Positions 21,282 to 31,079 are shown, counted from the stretch's first letter. The stretch is DNA of 64,000 nucleotides from Rhizobium esperanzae (GCF_002204185.1 NZ_MXPU01000008.1:1-64000); one strand, 5' to 3'. The notes: generated by a model from the letters alone, not told the origin. Numbers and translations are program-made.

Positions 21282-21986
21282 TCAGGACAGGCCGATCGCC
21301 ACCGGCCGGTCCAGGTTGCGGGCAAGATAGTCCTGGATCTGGCGAACGATCTGGGCGGCGTGGGCAATCGCCAGCCGGTCGGCGCGATCGGCGTCACCGG
21401 CCTCGATCGCGGCGATGATTTCCTCGTGTTCATCGACATATTGGCGCGGTAGCCGGTCGTCGAAGGTCGAATAATACAAGCGAAGGATGCGCCGGCCTTC
21501 ATCGAGCAGCCTGGCGAAGAAGGCGGTGTAATAGGCGTTGCCGGCAAGCTCGGCGATCGCCACATGGAATTCGCGGTTCGCCTCGATCATCGCATAGGCG
21601 TCGCGCGCGGCGACGGCATCAGCAAAATGCTTTTGGTGCAGCCGGATCGTCTTCATGATTTCGCCGTTCCGCCTCTCGGCCGCCCCTCGCGTCGTGACCC
21701 GGTACATCAGCGTCAGCGCTTCGAAATAGGTGGGCAGGCTCGCGAAATCGATCGGAGCGACGATCGTGTTCCTATTCGGCAGGGTCGTGACCAGCCCGTC
21801 GCCGGCAAGCCGCAGCAGCGCTTCGCGGATGGGCGTCCTCGACATACCGAAACGCTCCGACAGCCGCACCTCATCGAGCGGACTACCCGGCTCCAGCGCC
21901 ATGGACAAGATTTCCCGGCGCAACGTCACATAGACGCTCTGCGTGCCGGAGCCGCGCACCCGCACATTTTCCGCGTCGTTCTGCAT
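21282..21986 (-). CDS. GntR-family (FCD type) transcriptional regulator
   Basis: This 234-residue protein has an N-terminal winged helix (RLSERFGMSRTPIREALLRL) and a C-terminal FCD ligand domain with the usual metal-site residues (NREFHVAIAE, DEHEEIIAAIE, AHAAQI). Regulators of this type respond to small organic acids. It is divergent from the DapA-like gene with a 130-bp intergenic region, so it probably controls both directions. The frame extends 39 codons upstream into that promoter region; I use the ATG at 21986 (MQNDAENVRVRG), which leaves a proper intergenic space. Confidence 0.88.
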   Translation of the reverse strand: MQNDAENVRVRGSGTQSVYVTLRREILSMALEPGSPLDEVRLSERFGMSRTPIREALLRLAGDGLVTTLPNRNTIVAPIDFASLPTYFEALTLMYRVTTRGAAERRNGEIMKTIRLHQKHFADAVAARDAYAMIEANREFHVAIAELAGNAYYTAFFARLLDEGRRILRLYYSTFDDRLPRQYVDEHEEIIAAIEAGDADRADRLAIAHAAQIVRQIQDYLARNLDRPVAIGLS

Positions 21987-22116
21987 GTGTCCCGCCCGTC
22001 TATCCTGAAAGCCTTTTATTGCGTTTCGGCCGGTTTCCGCAACGGTTCTCATAAAGCCGGTTGAGTCTTGTCGACAGTTTGTATATAACTCTCCCGACTT
22101 CAACGGGGTTCAAGCG

Positions 22117-23028
22117 ATGACGACAGGATGGAAGGGCGTATTTCCCGCCGTAACGACACAATTCAACGAAGATCTTTCCGTGGATCTGCCCTCGACCCAG
22201 CGCGTTCAGGACGCGCTCGTCAATGACGGCGTCAACGGGCTGATCGTGATGGGCACGTGCGGCGAGAACAATTCGCTCGATCCCGATGAGAAGCGCACGA
22301 TCCTGAAAGCCGCCGTCGAGGTCGTCAACGGCCGCGTTCCCGTCGTCACAGGCGTCTCCGAATTCGACACGCGGCGCGCCGTCGCCTATGCCCGCGACGC
22401 CGAAAAGCTCGGCGCCGACGGGCTGATGTTGCTGCCGGCCATGGTCTATGTGCCGAAGCCGGAAGAGCTGATCGCGCATTTCCGCACCGTGGCCGAGGCG
22501 ACCTCGCTGCCGATCATGCTCTACAACAATCCGCCCGCCTACCGCGTCAATATCGGCGCCGATGTGCTGAAGGTGCTTGCCGACGTGCCGAACATCAAGG
22601 CGATCAAGGAAAGCGCGCCGGATCCGCGCCGCTTCACCGATCTCATCAACGAATTCGGCGACCGTTTCGATATCTTCGCCGGCCTCGACGACGTCGCGCT
22701 CGAAGGCCTGATGCTCGGCGCCAAGGGCTGGGTCTCGGGCCTCACCAGCGCCTTCCCTGAGGAATCCGTGCAGCTCGTTGCCGCCGCCGAACGCGGCGAC
22801 TGGGAGGAGGCCCGCAGGATCTACCGCTGGTTCATGCCGCTTCTGCATCTCGATGCCGAGCACGATCTCGTGCAATCGATCAAGCTCGCCGAGCAGATCA
22901 TGGGCCGCGGCTCCGAGCGCGTGCGCATGCCGCGCCTGCCGCTTTCAGGGGCACGGCGCACCGAAGTCACCGCCATGGTCGAGAAGGCTGCCGCGACGCG
23001 TCCCTCGAAACTCGGCAAGGCCGCCTGA
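22117..23028 (+). CDS. DapA-family aldolase/lyase (not the biosynthetic DapA)
   Basis: This is a 303-residue TIM-barrel Schiff-base enzyme of the dihydrodipicolinate synthase/N-acetylneuraminate lyase family. The catalytic Tyr is Y136 in LYNNPP and the Schiff-base Lys is K164 in IKAIKES. The phosphate-like motif of true DapA (GTTGE) is replaced by GTCGENN. Gene context with a GntR regulator and an M24 peptidase points to catabolism. Family members of this kind act as deaminase/dehydratases on keto-deoxy sugar acids or hydroxyproline-derived pyrrolines, but the substrate cannot be read here. A strong hairpin follows the stop. Confidence 0.85.
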   Translation: MTTGWKGVFPAVTTQFNEDLSVDLPSTQRVQDALVNDGVNGLIVMGTCGENNSLDPDEKRTILKAAVEVVNGRVPVVTGVSEFDTRRAVAYARDAEKLGADGLMLLPAMVYVPKPEELIAHFRTVAEATSLPIMLYNNPPAYRVNIGADVLKVLADVPNIKAIKESAPDPRRFTDLINEFGDRFDIFAGLDDVALEGLMLGAKGWVSGLTSAFPEESVQLVAAAERGDWEEARRIYRWFMPLLHLDAEHDLVQSIKLAEQIMGRGSERVRMPRLPLSGARRTEVTAMVEKAAATRPSKLGKAA

Positions 23029-23036
23029 GATTACGA

Positions 23037-23064
23037 GGCCGGCAGCGCACATGAGCTGCCGGCC
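23037..23064. terminator. Bidirectional terminator hairpin
   Basis: A perfect 10-bp stem GGCCGGCAGC/GCTGCCGGCC encloses an eight-base loop, between the convergent DapA-like and LacI genes. It is followed by CCTT only, so termination may rely on the stem strength. Confidence 0.65.
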
Positions 23065-23078
23065 CTTCCACCCTCGCT

Positions 23079-24137
23079 CTAAGTGACCGGAGCCTTGCCG
23101 GATCGGGTCAGGCTGTTGCGGCTGACCAGCGATGGCATCTGGAAAATATGCTCGGCGCCGGTGCGACCCTCTATTCTCGAAATCAACGTCCGGGTGGCGA
23201 CCTGGCCGAGCTCCCTGCCCGACTGATCGATGCTTGCGAGATTGACGAGGCCGAGCGCTGCGGTCGACGAATTGTCATATCCGACGACGGCAAGATCTTC
23301 GGGCACACGCACACCCATTTCCATCGCCAGGCTCAGAAGGGTGATGGCGTCGAGGTCGCTCCAGCAGAACACGGCGCGCGGCCTGTTCTTCCTCGACAGG
23401 AACTTTCGCATCGTTTCCTCCCGCTTTGGCGGGGCGATCGGAATTTTAGTGATCGGCGCAGACGATCCCAATCCGGCGCGCTGGATCGCCCGGCGGAAGC
23501 CGATCTCACGCTGGCGAACGACGGAGACCTGGTGCCCCTCACGCTCGCCGAGGCTCAGCATTTCGATGTCGCGATAGCCGCAGGCAAGCAACGCTTCCAC
23601 CGCAATCTCGGCGCCACGCTGGTCGTCGGCATTGACGGTATCGAAGGCCGTGGCGCCGACATCGTGATAACCGACCGCGACGATTGGTATCTGAGCCGCG
23701 AATTTTGCGATGATGTCGGAAGGCAGGCGCGGCGCAACCAGGATCAGACCATCCATCTTGTAGTCGATCATCGACTCGATCAGCGACGTCTCCAGCTGCA
23801 CGCGCGCATCGCTGACGCCGATCATCGCCTGGTAATGCGAAGGCGCCAGCACGCCGTTCACGCCGGCGATCACCTCGGGAAGGAAGGGATTGCGGATGTC
23901 GATCAAAAGCACGCCGATGGTGAAACTGCGGCCCCGCAACCCGCGCGCCGCGCGTGAGGGACGATATCCAAGCACTTCAATAGCGTCGGTCACCCTCGCC
24001 CGCAGCGCTTCACTGACGCCGTAGGCGTTTCGCATCACCTTCGAGACCGCGGCGACCGAGACGCCTGCATGCGTTGCCACTGTCCGGATCGTCACGCGAT
24101 CATTTCGTTGCAGTCTTTTTTTCTCTTCGATCGACAT
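23079..24137 (-). CDS. LacI-family transcriptional repressor of the rhamnoside operon
   Basis: This 352-residue repressor has the LacI helix-turn-helix TIRTVATHAGVSVAAVSKVM near residues 16-35, the hinge helix region (YRPSRAARGLRG), and a periplasmic-binding-protein-like core with VFCWSDLDAITLLSLA and VVGYDNSSTAALG. It is divergent from the rhamnosidase gene, and a paired palindrome lies in the shared 143-bp promoter region just ahead of that gene. The simplest reading is repression relieved by a rhamnose-derived sugar. Confidence 0.9.
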   Translation of the reverse strand: MSIEEKKRLQRNDRVTIRTVATHAGVSVAAVSKVMRNAYGVSEALRARVTDAIEVLGYRPSRAARGLRGRSFTIGVLLIDIRNPFLPEVIAGVNGVLAPSHYQAMIGVSDARVQLETSLIESMIDYKMDGLILVAPRLPSDIIAKFAAQIPIVAVGYHDVGATAFDTVNADDQRGAEIAVEALLACGYRDIEMLSLGEREGHQVSVVRQREIGFRRAIQRAGLGSSAPITKIPIAPPKREETMRKFLSRKNRPRAVFCWSDLDAITLLSLAMEMGVRVPEDLAVVGYDNSSTAALGLVNLASIDQSGRELGQVATRTLISRIEGRTGAEHIFQMPSLVSRNSLTRSGKAPVT

Positions 24138-24232
24138 GAAATCTCTGGGTTACGCTGCGCGCCGTCACAATCGCTCGCAGAACCAACCATGGCAGACTGG
24201 CGACGAAATTTCTATTGCGCTTCCGAAATAAA

Positions 24233-24262
24233 TGTAGAACGTTATATGGAGAACGTTCTACA
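24233..24262. promoter_or_regulatory. Paired LacI-type operator upstream of the rhamnosidase gene
   Basis: TGTAGAACGTT (24233-24243) and AACGTTCTACA (24252-24262) form a perfect 11-bp inverted repeat with an eight-base spacer. Each arm also contains its own AACGTT centre, the CG-centred core typical of LacI-family sites, with centres 14 bp apart. It ends 18 bp before the start codon, so repressor bound here would block initiation. Confidence 0.75.
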
Positions 24263-24280
24263 ACTCGTCGGGAGGACTTG

Positions 24281-26602
24281 ATGAACTTTCAGCCGGCAGC
24301 CATCGACGGCAATCTCGTTTCGCGCGCTTGGTCCGGAGAGATGATCGCACCGTTGTCGGACCGCGGCCAGGGAACGGCCGCAAGCTTCGTCTCCAAGACC
24401 TTCGATCATGACGGCACCGGCCTTCCGATCGAACTCTTCATCTCGGCGCTCGGCCTCTATCGCTGCTTCATCAACGGCACCCGCGTCGGCAACGATCTGC
24501 TGACTCCCGGCTGGACAAATTACGACGACCGCATTGCTTATCAGCGATACGACATCTCGAGATTGCTGAAGTCAGGCTTTAACCGGATAGAAATCTGGCT
24601 CGCCGACGGATGGTACCGCTCGCCGATCATGTGGGGCGCCCAGGCTATTCCCAACTGCTGGGGCGACAGGATCGGGGCCATTGCGGATCTGGTCGGCCCC
24701 AGCGGCACCATTCTTTCCACCGATACGACCTGGCAAAGCGGGCCTCTGCCGATCCAGAAGTCGGGGATCTATTTCGGCGAGATTTACGACGCACGCCTGG
24801 AAAACGTCGCCGAAACCCACGGGACCGAGCGATTGCCGTTCGACAGGAGGCTGCTCGTCGCGCATGAGACCGCAGCGGTGCGGGAGCTGCGGCCGGTCGC
24901 CCCCATCGAAAGCTGGACCGATCATGAAGGCAGGACGATCTATGATTTCGGCCAGAATGTCGGCGGCTACGTCAGATACACGGTCCGTGGCATCGGCGGC
25001 ACCGAAGTGCGGGTCGAGCACTCGGAAGTCCTTGGGCCGGAACGCTACTTCGACAATCGCAACTATCGCGCGGCTACCGCGCACACCTTCTATACGCTCA
25101 GCGGAGATGGCGACGAGACCTATGCGCCGCATTTCACGTTCCACGGCTTCCGTTATGCCAGGGTGACGATCAAAGGCGATGCGGAGATTGTTGACATCGC
25201 CTCGATCCCGATCTCGTCGGTGCCGGAACCGGCCGGCGGCTTCACCTCGGGCAGCCCTCTCGTCAATCGTCTGGTTGAGAATACCATCTGGTCGCAGCGC
25301 GCCAATTTCATCGAAGTGCCCACAGATTGCCCGCAACGCGACGAACGGCTTGGCTGGACGGGTGATGCCCAAGTCTTTGCCGCGACGGCCTGCTGGCTGA
25401 GCGACAGCCAGTCCCTCCTCAGGAAATATCTGCGCGATGTGATGGCCGACCAGCGCGAGGACGGCGCCGTTTCACATTTCTCGCCCGACCCGACGCGTCT
25501 GCACCCCGGCAATTTCCCGGGCTATGCCGGCTCGACCGGCTGGGGTGACGCGATTGTCGTGATCCCCTGGGTCCTCTACACCCATTACGGCGACCGATCC
25601 GTTCTTTCGGAGTGCCTGGGCTCGATGGTGCGCTGGGTCGATTTCGTCTGGTCCATCTCGGATGGCCCGATCGTCCATCCGCCCTCGCATTGGGGCGCCC
25701 GCGGCTTCACCTTCGGCGACTGGCTGCAGCCGGTCGGCGATAACAGAAAGCCGCGCCCGACGATTGCCGACGATTGTGCAGCCACCCTCTACCACTTCAT
25801 CTCGACGGATCTTCTCGCGAAGATCGCAGGCGTACTCGGCGAGCACGCGCTTGAAGAACAGATGAAGGGCCGCGCTGACAAGATCAGGTTGGCTTTCGCC
25901 AACGAGTTCATCACGCCGGCCGGGCGGCTCGCCCATAACGATCAGACATCCTATGCGCTGGCCTTCCTGTATGACCTGATACCGGGTGAGCATCATGAGG
26001 CCGCCCGGCGACATTTCAGGCAGGTGGTTATCGATGCCGACTACAAGATCGGCACCGGTTTCATCGGCACGCCGGCCCTTTTGCCGGCCCTGACGAAAAT
26101 CGGAATGGACGACCTCGCCGAAAAAGTCTTCCTGCAGGAGGATGTGCCGGGCTGGCTCTACCAGGTCTCGAAGGGGGCAACGACGATCTGGGAGCGCTGG
26201 GATTCGATGGCGCCCGACGGCACCATCTACGAACCCGACATGAACAGCTATAACCACTATGCCTATGGCGCGGTCTGCCAATGGCTGTTCGAATGTGTCG
26301 CCGGCATTTCGCCGAGCCCGGCCGCACCCGGCTTTGCCGAAGTGATCATCGACCCGGCACCAATCCCGTCGCTTTCGCCGGTTTCGGCCTATCACGATAT
26401 CAGCCAAGGGCGCATCGAGGCCGGCTGGCACTGCACCGGCAGCGAGGTCACCTATGTGCTGACGCTTCCGGAGGGGTGCGTCGGCCGCTTCCGGCCCGGC
26501 CGGCGGCACCGAAATGCGTCGCTCAATGGGGAGCCCGTCATCGAGGAGGCGGCTCTTCCCCCCGGCACGCACCGGCTGGTCTTTTCCCTACCCGATTACT
26601 GA
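24281..26602 (+). CDS. Alpha-L-rhamnosidase, GH78 family
   Basis: This 773-residue protein has the bacterial GH78 layout: N-terminal beta-sandwich domains with an RCFINGTRVGND-like segment, then an (alpha/alpha)6 catalytic barrel opened by TDCPQRDERLGWTGD, which carries the family's acidic residues, and a C-terminal beta domain. It releases terminal L-rhamnose from rhamnosides such as flavonoid glycosides or pectin-derived oligomers. It has no signal peptide, so hydrolysis should happen in the cytoplasm after import by the ABC system encoded downstream. The start is the ATG at 24281, with GGGAGGA eight bases before it; the open frame extends 22 codons upstream through the operator and is rejected. 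Confidence 0.9.
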   Translation: MNFQPAAIDGNLVSRAWSGEMIAPLSDRGQGTAASFVSKTFDHDGTGLPIELFISALGLYRCFINGTRVGNDLLTPGWTNYDDRIAYQRYDISRLLKSGFNRIEIWLADGWYRSPIMWGAQAIPNCWGDRIGAIADLVGPSGTILSTDTTWQSGPLPIQKSGIYFGEIYDARLENVAETHGTERLPFDRRLLVAHETAAVRELRPVAPIESWTDHEGRTIYDFGQNVGGYVRYTVRGIGGTEVRVEHSEVLGPERYFDNRNYRAATAHTFYTLSGDGDETYAPHFTFHGFRYARVTIKGDAEIVDIASIPISSVPEPAGGFTSGSPLVNRLVENTIWSQRANFIEVPTDCPQRDERLGWTGDAQVFAATACWLSDSQSLLRKYLRDVMADQREDGAVSHFSPDPTRLHPGNFPGYAGSTGWGDAIVVIPWVLYTHYGDRSVLSECLGSMVRWVDFVWSISDGPIVHPPSHWGARGFTFGDWLQPVGDNRKPRPTIADDCAATLYHFISTDLLAKIAGVLGEHALEEQMKGRADKIRLAFANEFITPAGRLAHNDQTSYALAFLYDLIPGEHHEAARRHFRQVVIDADYKIGTGFIGTPALLPALTKIGMDDLAEKVFLQEDVPGWLYQVSKGATTIWERWDSMAPDGTIYEPDMNSYNHYAYGAVCQWLFECVAGISPSPAAPGFAEVIIDPAPIPSLSPVSAYHDISQGRIEAGWHCTGSEVTYVLTLPEGCVGRFRPGRRHRNASLNGEPVIEEAALPPGTHRLVFSLPDY

Positions 26603-26638
26603 GGAGCATACAGTCACACCGTTCAGAGGAGGAACGTC

Positions 26639-27922
26639 ATGACACATCGGATAAAGCTCATTCTTGCCGGCGCATCCGCGCTTCTGGCCTTGGCCGCGGC
26701 CAGCCCATCGCATGCAGAAACCACGCTGTCTTTCCTGATCGACAACAACCCCGACACGGTCGCGGCAGCCGAAGCACTGGTTGCGGCCTACCAGACCAAG
26801 GCGCCCGACGTGACGATCGAAATCGAGCCGCGGGCAGGCGGCGGTGAGGGTGACAACATCATCAAGACGCGCCTGGCAACGGGCGAGATGTCCGATGTGT
26901 TCCTCTATAATTCCGGCTCTCTCTTACAGGCGCTGAAGCCGGCGCAGACACTTGTCGATCTGAGCGGTCTCGCCTCGCAGGCGAAGGTGGATGAAGGCTT
27001 CAAATCTGTGGTCAGCGCCGGCGGCAAACTCTACGGCGTTCCTTTCGGCACGGCCATGGCGGGCGGGATCCTCTACAACAGGAAGATCTATCAGGATCTC
27101 GGCCTCGCCGTTCCGAAGACATGGGCGGATTTCATGGCCAACAATGCCAAGGTCAAGGCTTCGGGCAAGATCGCCGTGGCGCAGACCTATCGCGATACCT
27201 GGACATCGCAGCTGTTCGTTCTGGCCGACTATTACAATCTGCACGCCGCAGTGCCGAACTTCGCCGCCGACTATACCGCCAACAAGGCGAAATATGCGGA
27301 GACGCCCGCCGCCACAAAAGGTTTCGAACGGCTGAAGGATGTTCACGACGCCGGCCTGACGAACGAGGATTTCGGGGCGGCAAGTTATGACGACGGCCTC
27401 AGAATGGTGGCGACCGGCGAAGCGGCGCATTATCCGATGCTGAGCTTCGCCATTGGCGCCATCAAGCAGAATTATCCCGAGAATCTTGCAGATGTCGGTT
27501 TCTTCGCGCAACCGAGCGACGATGCGGCAACGAACGGACTGACGGTCTGGATGCCGCCCGCCCTCTATATTCCCCTGACTAGCCAGCACGCAGAAGAAGC
27601 GAAGAAATTCGTGGATTTCGCCGGCAGCGTCGAAGGCTGCAAGATCATGGTGGAAACCAACACCGTGCAGGGGCCTCCGCTGATCGACGGCTGCGATCTG
27701 CCTGCCGACGTACCGCCCGCCGTAAAGGACATGCTCCCCTATTTCGACGCCAAGGGAAAGACGACCCCGGCATTGGAATTCGTATCGCCGGTGAAGGGCC
27801 CGGCGCTCGAGCAGATCACCGTCGAAGTCGGTTCCGGCATTCGCCAGCCCGCCGAGGCAGCGAAGCTCTATGACGAGGATGTGCGCAAACAGGCCAAGCA
27901 GCTCGGCCTGCCCAACTGGTAG
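26639..27922 (+). CDS. Sugar ABC transporter substrate-binding protein (rhamnoside operon)
   Basis: This is a 427-residue family-1 extracellular solute-binding protein with a signal peptide (MTHRIKLILAG to SPSHA, cleavage near residue 28). The mature part has the expected two-lobed pattern. It probably captures a rhamnose-containing oligosaccharide for the downstream permeases. An AGAGGAGG ribosome binding site precedes the ATG. A hairpin between this gene and the first permease gene would lower downstream expression, the usual arrangement for a binding protein needed in excess. Confidence 0.9.
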   Translation: MTHRIKLILAGASALLALAAASPSHAETTLSFLIDNNPDTVAAAEALVAAYQTKAPDVTIEIEPRAGGGEGDNIIKTRLATGEMSDVFLYNSGSLLQALKPAQTLVDLSGLASQAKVDEGFKSVVSAGGKLYGVPFGTAMAGGILYNRKIYQDLGLAVPKTWADFMANNAKVKASGKIAVAQTYRDTWTSQLFVLADYYNLHAAVPNFAADYTANKAKYAETPAATKGFERLKDVHDAGLTNEDFGAASYDDGLRMVATGEAAHYPMLSFAIGAIKQNYPENLADVGFFAQPSDDAATNGLTVWMPPALYIPLTSQHAEEAKKFVDFAGSVEGCKIMVETNTVQGPPLIDGCDLPADVPPAVKDMLPYFDAKGKTTPALEFVSPVKGPALEQITVEVGSGIRQPAEAAKLYDEDVRKQAKQLGLPNW

Positions 27923-27940
27923 CGGTCGTTCGGGCCAGCT

Positions 27941-27966
27941 AACCTCGCTCCTGACGGGGCGAGGTT
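27941..27966 (+). terminator. Intra-operon hairpin after the binding-protein gene
   Basis: The stem AACCTCGC/GCGAGGTT is separated by a ten-base loop and lies 18 bp after the stop codon, before the permease gene. It is probably an attenuating or mRNA-stabilising hairpin rather than a full stop, since the operon clearly continues. Confidence 0.55.
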
Positions 27967-27984
27967 TCCCCTGAAGAGGTAGTC

Positions 27985-28863
27985 ATGACCGAGACACGCC
28001 CGCACCCGCGCAAATCGCCCTACCCGCTGTGGTTTTTCATTCCCGCCGCCATCATTTACGGCGTGCTGTTCCTTTTTCCGACCATATCGTCTCTCTGGTA
28101 CAGCCTGACGCGTTGGGATCTCTCGACGGCGCAATTTATCGGGCTTGAAAATTTCCAGCAGTTCTTTTCCGAGCCATTCTTGGTCAAGGGGCTGGTCAAC
28201 ACCCTGATCTATGCCGTGACGACATCCGGCTTAAAGACGGTCTGCGGCCTGCTGCTCGCCGTGCTGCTGACCAGCAATATCTTCGCCCGGGGCTTCCTGC
28301 GCACGCTGGTCTTCTTTCCCGTGCTGGTCTCGACCATCGGCATCGGCATCACCTTCACGGTAATGATGCATCCGACCAAAGGCATCATCAATGTTACGCT
28401 CGAGACGCTTGGAATGCCTGGGCCGGGATGGCTGACCAATCCGGCGCTCGCGCTTTTTTCGGTGGCCCTGGTCGATGTCTGGAAGGGTGTCGGCCTCGCC
28501 ACCCTGATTTTCATTGCCGGTCTCGCTGCGATCAGCCCCGATTATTATGAGGCGGCGAGGATCGACGGCGCCACGCGCCTCCAGCAATTTTTCCGCATCA
28601 CCCTGCCGCTCGTGCGTCCCGCCACGGTCATCGTGGTGACCTTGTCGCTGATCGGTGGGCTCCGTTCCTTCGACCTGATCTGGGCCATGACCCGCGGCGG
28701 ACCCGGTTTCTCCTCCGATGTGATCGCCTCGGTCATCTACAAGCAGTACCAGGCTGGTTTTTATGGGCTGTCGACGGCCGGAAACGTCATTCTGTTCGCG
28801 CTGATTGCCGTGATCATCCTGCCCTTCACCCTGTGGTTCAACCGGCGCGAGGTCGAGGAATGA
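27985..28863 (+). CDS. Sugar ABC transporter permease, MalF/UgpA-like
   Basis: This is a 292-residue inner-membrane permease with about six membrane helices, starting with YPLWFFIPAAIIYGVLFLF. The EAA loop (YYEAARIDGATRLQQFFRIT), which docks on the ATPase, lies near residues 188-207. It pairs with the permease encoded next, whose start overlaps this stop as ATGA. Together with the ATPase they form the rhamnoside importer. Confidence 0.92.
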   Translation: MTETRPHPRKSPYPLWFFIPAAIIYGVLFLFPTISSLWYSLTRWDLSTAQFIGLENFQQFFSEPFLVKGLVNTLIYAVTTSGLKTVCGLLLAVLLTSNIFARGFLRTLVFFPVLVSTIGIGITFTVMMHPTKGIINVTLETLGMPGPGWLTNPALALFSVALVDVWKGVGLATLIFIAGLAAISPDYYEAARIDGATRLQQFFRITLPLVRPATVIVVTLSLIGGLRSFDLIWAMTRGGPGFSSDVIASVIYKQYQAGFYGLSTAGNVILFALIAVIILPFTLWFNRREVEE

Positions 28864-29687
28864 GAAGCGCCCGCCCCTATGTGACGGGCGCGATAGCCCT
28901 TGCCGTCGCGGCCGTCGTCTTCGTCATGCCTTTCGTTTTCGTCGCCCTGCAGGCGGTGAAATCCAAATCGGAGGCTTCCCGGCTCGATTTCGAACTTCCT
29001 GAGCATTGGCTGTTCTGGGACAATCTCGTCGCCGTCTTCAAGGCGCGCGACTATCAGCTCATGCTTGCCTATTTCAATTCGACGCTGATCACGGTCGTTT
29101 CCGTCGCGATCCTGATCCTGCTGTCGGCAATGGTCGGATATGTGATGCAGCGCCGTAAGACGGCGTGGAACCGCGTGGCTTTCGCTGCGCTGTTCATGGG
29201 CCTGATGATGCCGCCGGCCGTTGTTCCCACCATCGGCCTTTTGCAGGACATCGGCCTCTTCAAGACCATGGCGGGAATGATCCTGATCCAAGTTGCCTAT
29301 AATCTCTCCTTTTCGGTCCTGCTCTATCGGTCGTTCATCTCGACCATCCCGCGCGATCTCGACGAGGCGGCGCTGATCGACGGCGCCAAGCCCCGGCAGA
29401 TCTTCTTCCGGGTGGTCCTGCCGCTGCTGAAGCCGGTGACCGTGACCAATATCGTCGTCCAGTCGATCGCGATCTTCAACGATTTCACCAATCCGCTCTA
29501 CTACCTGCCGGGCAAGGAGAATGTGACGGTGCAGCTGACGCTCTATAATTTCCAGAGCATGTATTCGAGCCAGTATAATCTGCTCTTCATGAACATCCTC
29601 CTCGTGACGATCCCGCCGCTGATCGTCTTCATTTTCTTCAACCGCCAGATCGTCGCAGGCATGACGTCAGGCGGAGTCAAAGGGTAG
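28860..29687 (+). CDS. Sugar ABC transporter permease, MalG/UgpE-like
   Basis: This 275-residue permease has six predicted membrane helices and an EAA loop, [18 protein letters not shown], in the second half. I use the ATG at 28860, overlapping the upstream stop, rather than the first in-frame ATG nine codons earlier inside the MalF-like gene. It is the second membrane subunit of the importer, four bases ahead of the ATPase gene. Confidence 0.92.
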   Translation: MRSARPYVTGAIALAVAAVVFVMPFVFVALQAVKSKSEASRLDFELPEHWLFWDNLVAVFKARDYQLMLAYFNSTLITVVSVAILILLSAMVGYVMQRRKTAWNRVAFAALFMGLMMPPAVVPTIGLLQDIGLFKTMAGMILIQVAYNLSFSVLLYRSFISTIPRDLDEAALIDGAKPRQIFFRVVLPLLKPVTVTNIVVQSIAIFNDFTNPLYYLPGKENVTVQLTLYNFQSMYSSQYNLLFMNILLVTIPPLIVFIFFNRQIVAGMTSGGVKG

Positions 29688-29691
29688 CAGA

Positions 29692-30669
29692 ATGGCTGAG
29701 CTCACTCTCAAACAGGTTCGCAAGAGCTTTGGCGCTCTCGAGGTCATCAAGGGCGTCGATCTGGAGGTTGCCTCCGGCGAGTTCGTCGTCTTCGTCGGCC
29801 CGTCGGGCTGCGGGAAGTCGACGCTGCTGCGCATCATCGCCGGCCTGGAAGAGGCGACCTCGGGTAGGCTGACCATCGGCGGCAAGGACGTGACCTATGC
29901 GGAACCTTCCGAGCGAGGCATCGCCATGGTGTTCCAGAGCTATGCGCTCTACCCGCATATGACTGTTGCCGAGAATATCGGCTTCGGACTTTCGCTCGCC
30001 CGCCGCCCGAAGGCTGAGATCGCCGAGAAGGTCGCGGCGGCAGCCGAAACGCTGCAGCTCACTCATCTGCTGCAGAGAAAGCCGAAAGCGCTTTCCGGCG
30101 GCCAGAGGCAGCGCGTCGCCATTGGCCGAGCGATCGTGCGCGATCCCAGGGTCTTCCTGTTCGACGAGCCGCTCTCCAATCTCGATGCCTCGCTCAGGGC
30201 ACAGATGCGCCTGGAGATCTCGGAACTCCACGCCCGTCTGAACTCGACGATGATCTATGTCACCCACGACCAGGTCGAGGCGATGACGATGGCCGACAAG
30301 ATCGTCGTTTTGAACGGCGGCGCCGTCGAGCAGATCGGCAGCCCGATGGAGCTCTACCGCAATCCCGCCACACCCTTCGTCGCAGGCTTCATCGGCAGCC
30401 CGAAAATGAACCTCTATGGCGGCGAGACGGCACGGCGGATGAACTGCACCACCTACGGCATCCGCCCGGAACATGTCAGACTTTCGGAAGGCACCGGCCA
30501 GTGGCAAGGCAGAATCCGCCATGTGGAACGGCTCGGCGCCGACGCAATCCTCTATCTCGATGTCCCCGAACTCGGCGAAATGATCGTGCGCGCCGAAGGC
30601 GAAACACCTTTCAGGCCTGGCATGACGGTCTGGGCAAACCCGCTGGAGGGAGCGGAACACCGGTTCTGA
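29692..30669 (+). CDS. Sugar ABC transporter ATPase, UgpC/MsmK-like
   Basis: This 325-residue ATPase has Walker [10 protein letters not shown], the signature [14 protein letters not shown], Walker [13 protein letters not shown] and the His-loop in [11 protein letters not shown] short C-terminal TOBE-like domain follows ([11 protein letters not shown]). It is shorter than typical UgpC proteins (about 350-370 residues), with the shortening in the regulatory C-terminal part. It powers the importer and is the last gene of the rhamnoside operon. Confidence 0.93.
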   Translation: MAELTLKQVRKSFGALEVIKGVDLEVASGEFVVFVGPSGCGKSTLLRIIAGLEEATSGRLTIGGKDVTYAEPSERGIAMVFQSYALYPHMTVAENIGFGLSLARRPKAEIAEKVAAAAETLQLTHLLQRKPKALSGGQRQRVAIGRAIVRDPRVFLFDEPLSNLDASLRAQMRLEISELHARLNSTMIYVTHDQVEAMTMADKIVVLNGGAVEQIGSPMELYRNPATPFVAGFIGSPKMNLYGGETARRMNCTTYGIRPEHVRLSEGTGQWQGRIRHVERLGADAILYLDVPELGEMIVRAEGETPFRPGMTVWANPLEGAEHRF

Positions 30670-30723
30670 GTCCGGGTTAAAGCCCACATCGAGGAACAAT
30701 CCTACCGACCGAAGATCCCGCCC

Positions 30724-31074
30724 TCACGGCTGTTTGTTTGAGAGAGCCGCCAGATCCTCTTTGAGCCGGACCGGCAGATTCATCCGTTCGTGAAGAATGC
30801 TCATGACACCAAGATCGCCGTTCTTAAGCTCGCGAAAGAAGACGTAATGATGTTCATAACGACCGAAATAGGCTGAACGCTTGATGTCTGCCGGAACTGC
30901 CAGACGTTGCGGAAGCTGTCGCCAGATCGACCGATCCTCGCACAAACGCTGCAAATAGGCGTGCAGCCCGAGAATGTAGGCATCCGCCTGCTTCTCTCCC
31001 CCCGCCTCAATCGTGTCGCGCCAAATCTTGTCCTGCGCGTCGTCAGCGCGCGGATAAAATCGATAGACTGCCAT
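30724..31074 (-). CDS. ParE/RelE-superfamily toxin
   Basis: This 116-residue protein begins MAVYRFYPRADDAQDKIW, has the central LGLHAYLQRLC helix, and has strand segments SAYFGRYEHHYVFF and DLGVMSILHERMNLPVRL typical of ParE/RelE fold toxins. Members poison gyrase (ParE) or ribosome-bound mRNA (RelE); which applies here is not clear. It follows the ParD-like gene by five bases, forming a standard antitoxin-toxin operon. Confidence 0.82.
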   Translation of the reverse strand: MAVYRFYPRADDAQDKIWRDTIEAGGEKQADAYILGLHAYLQRLCEDRSIWRQLPQRLAVPADIKRSAYFGRYEHHYVFFRELKNGDLGVMSILHERMNLPVRLKEDLAALSNKQP

Positions 31075-31079
31075 CAGGC

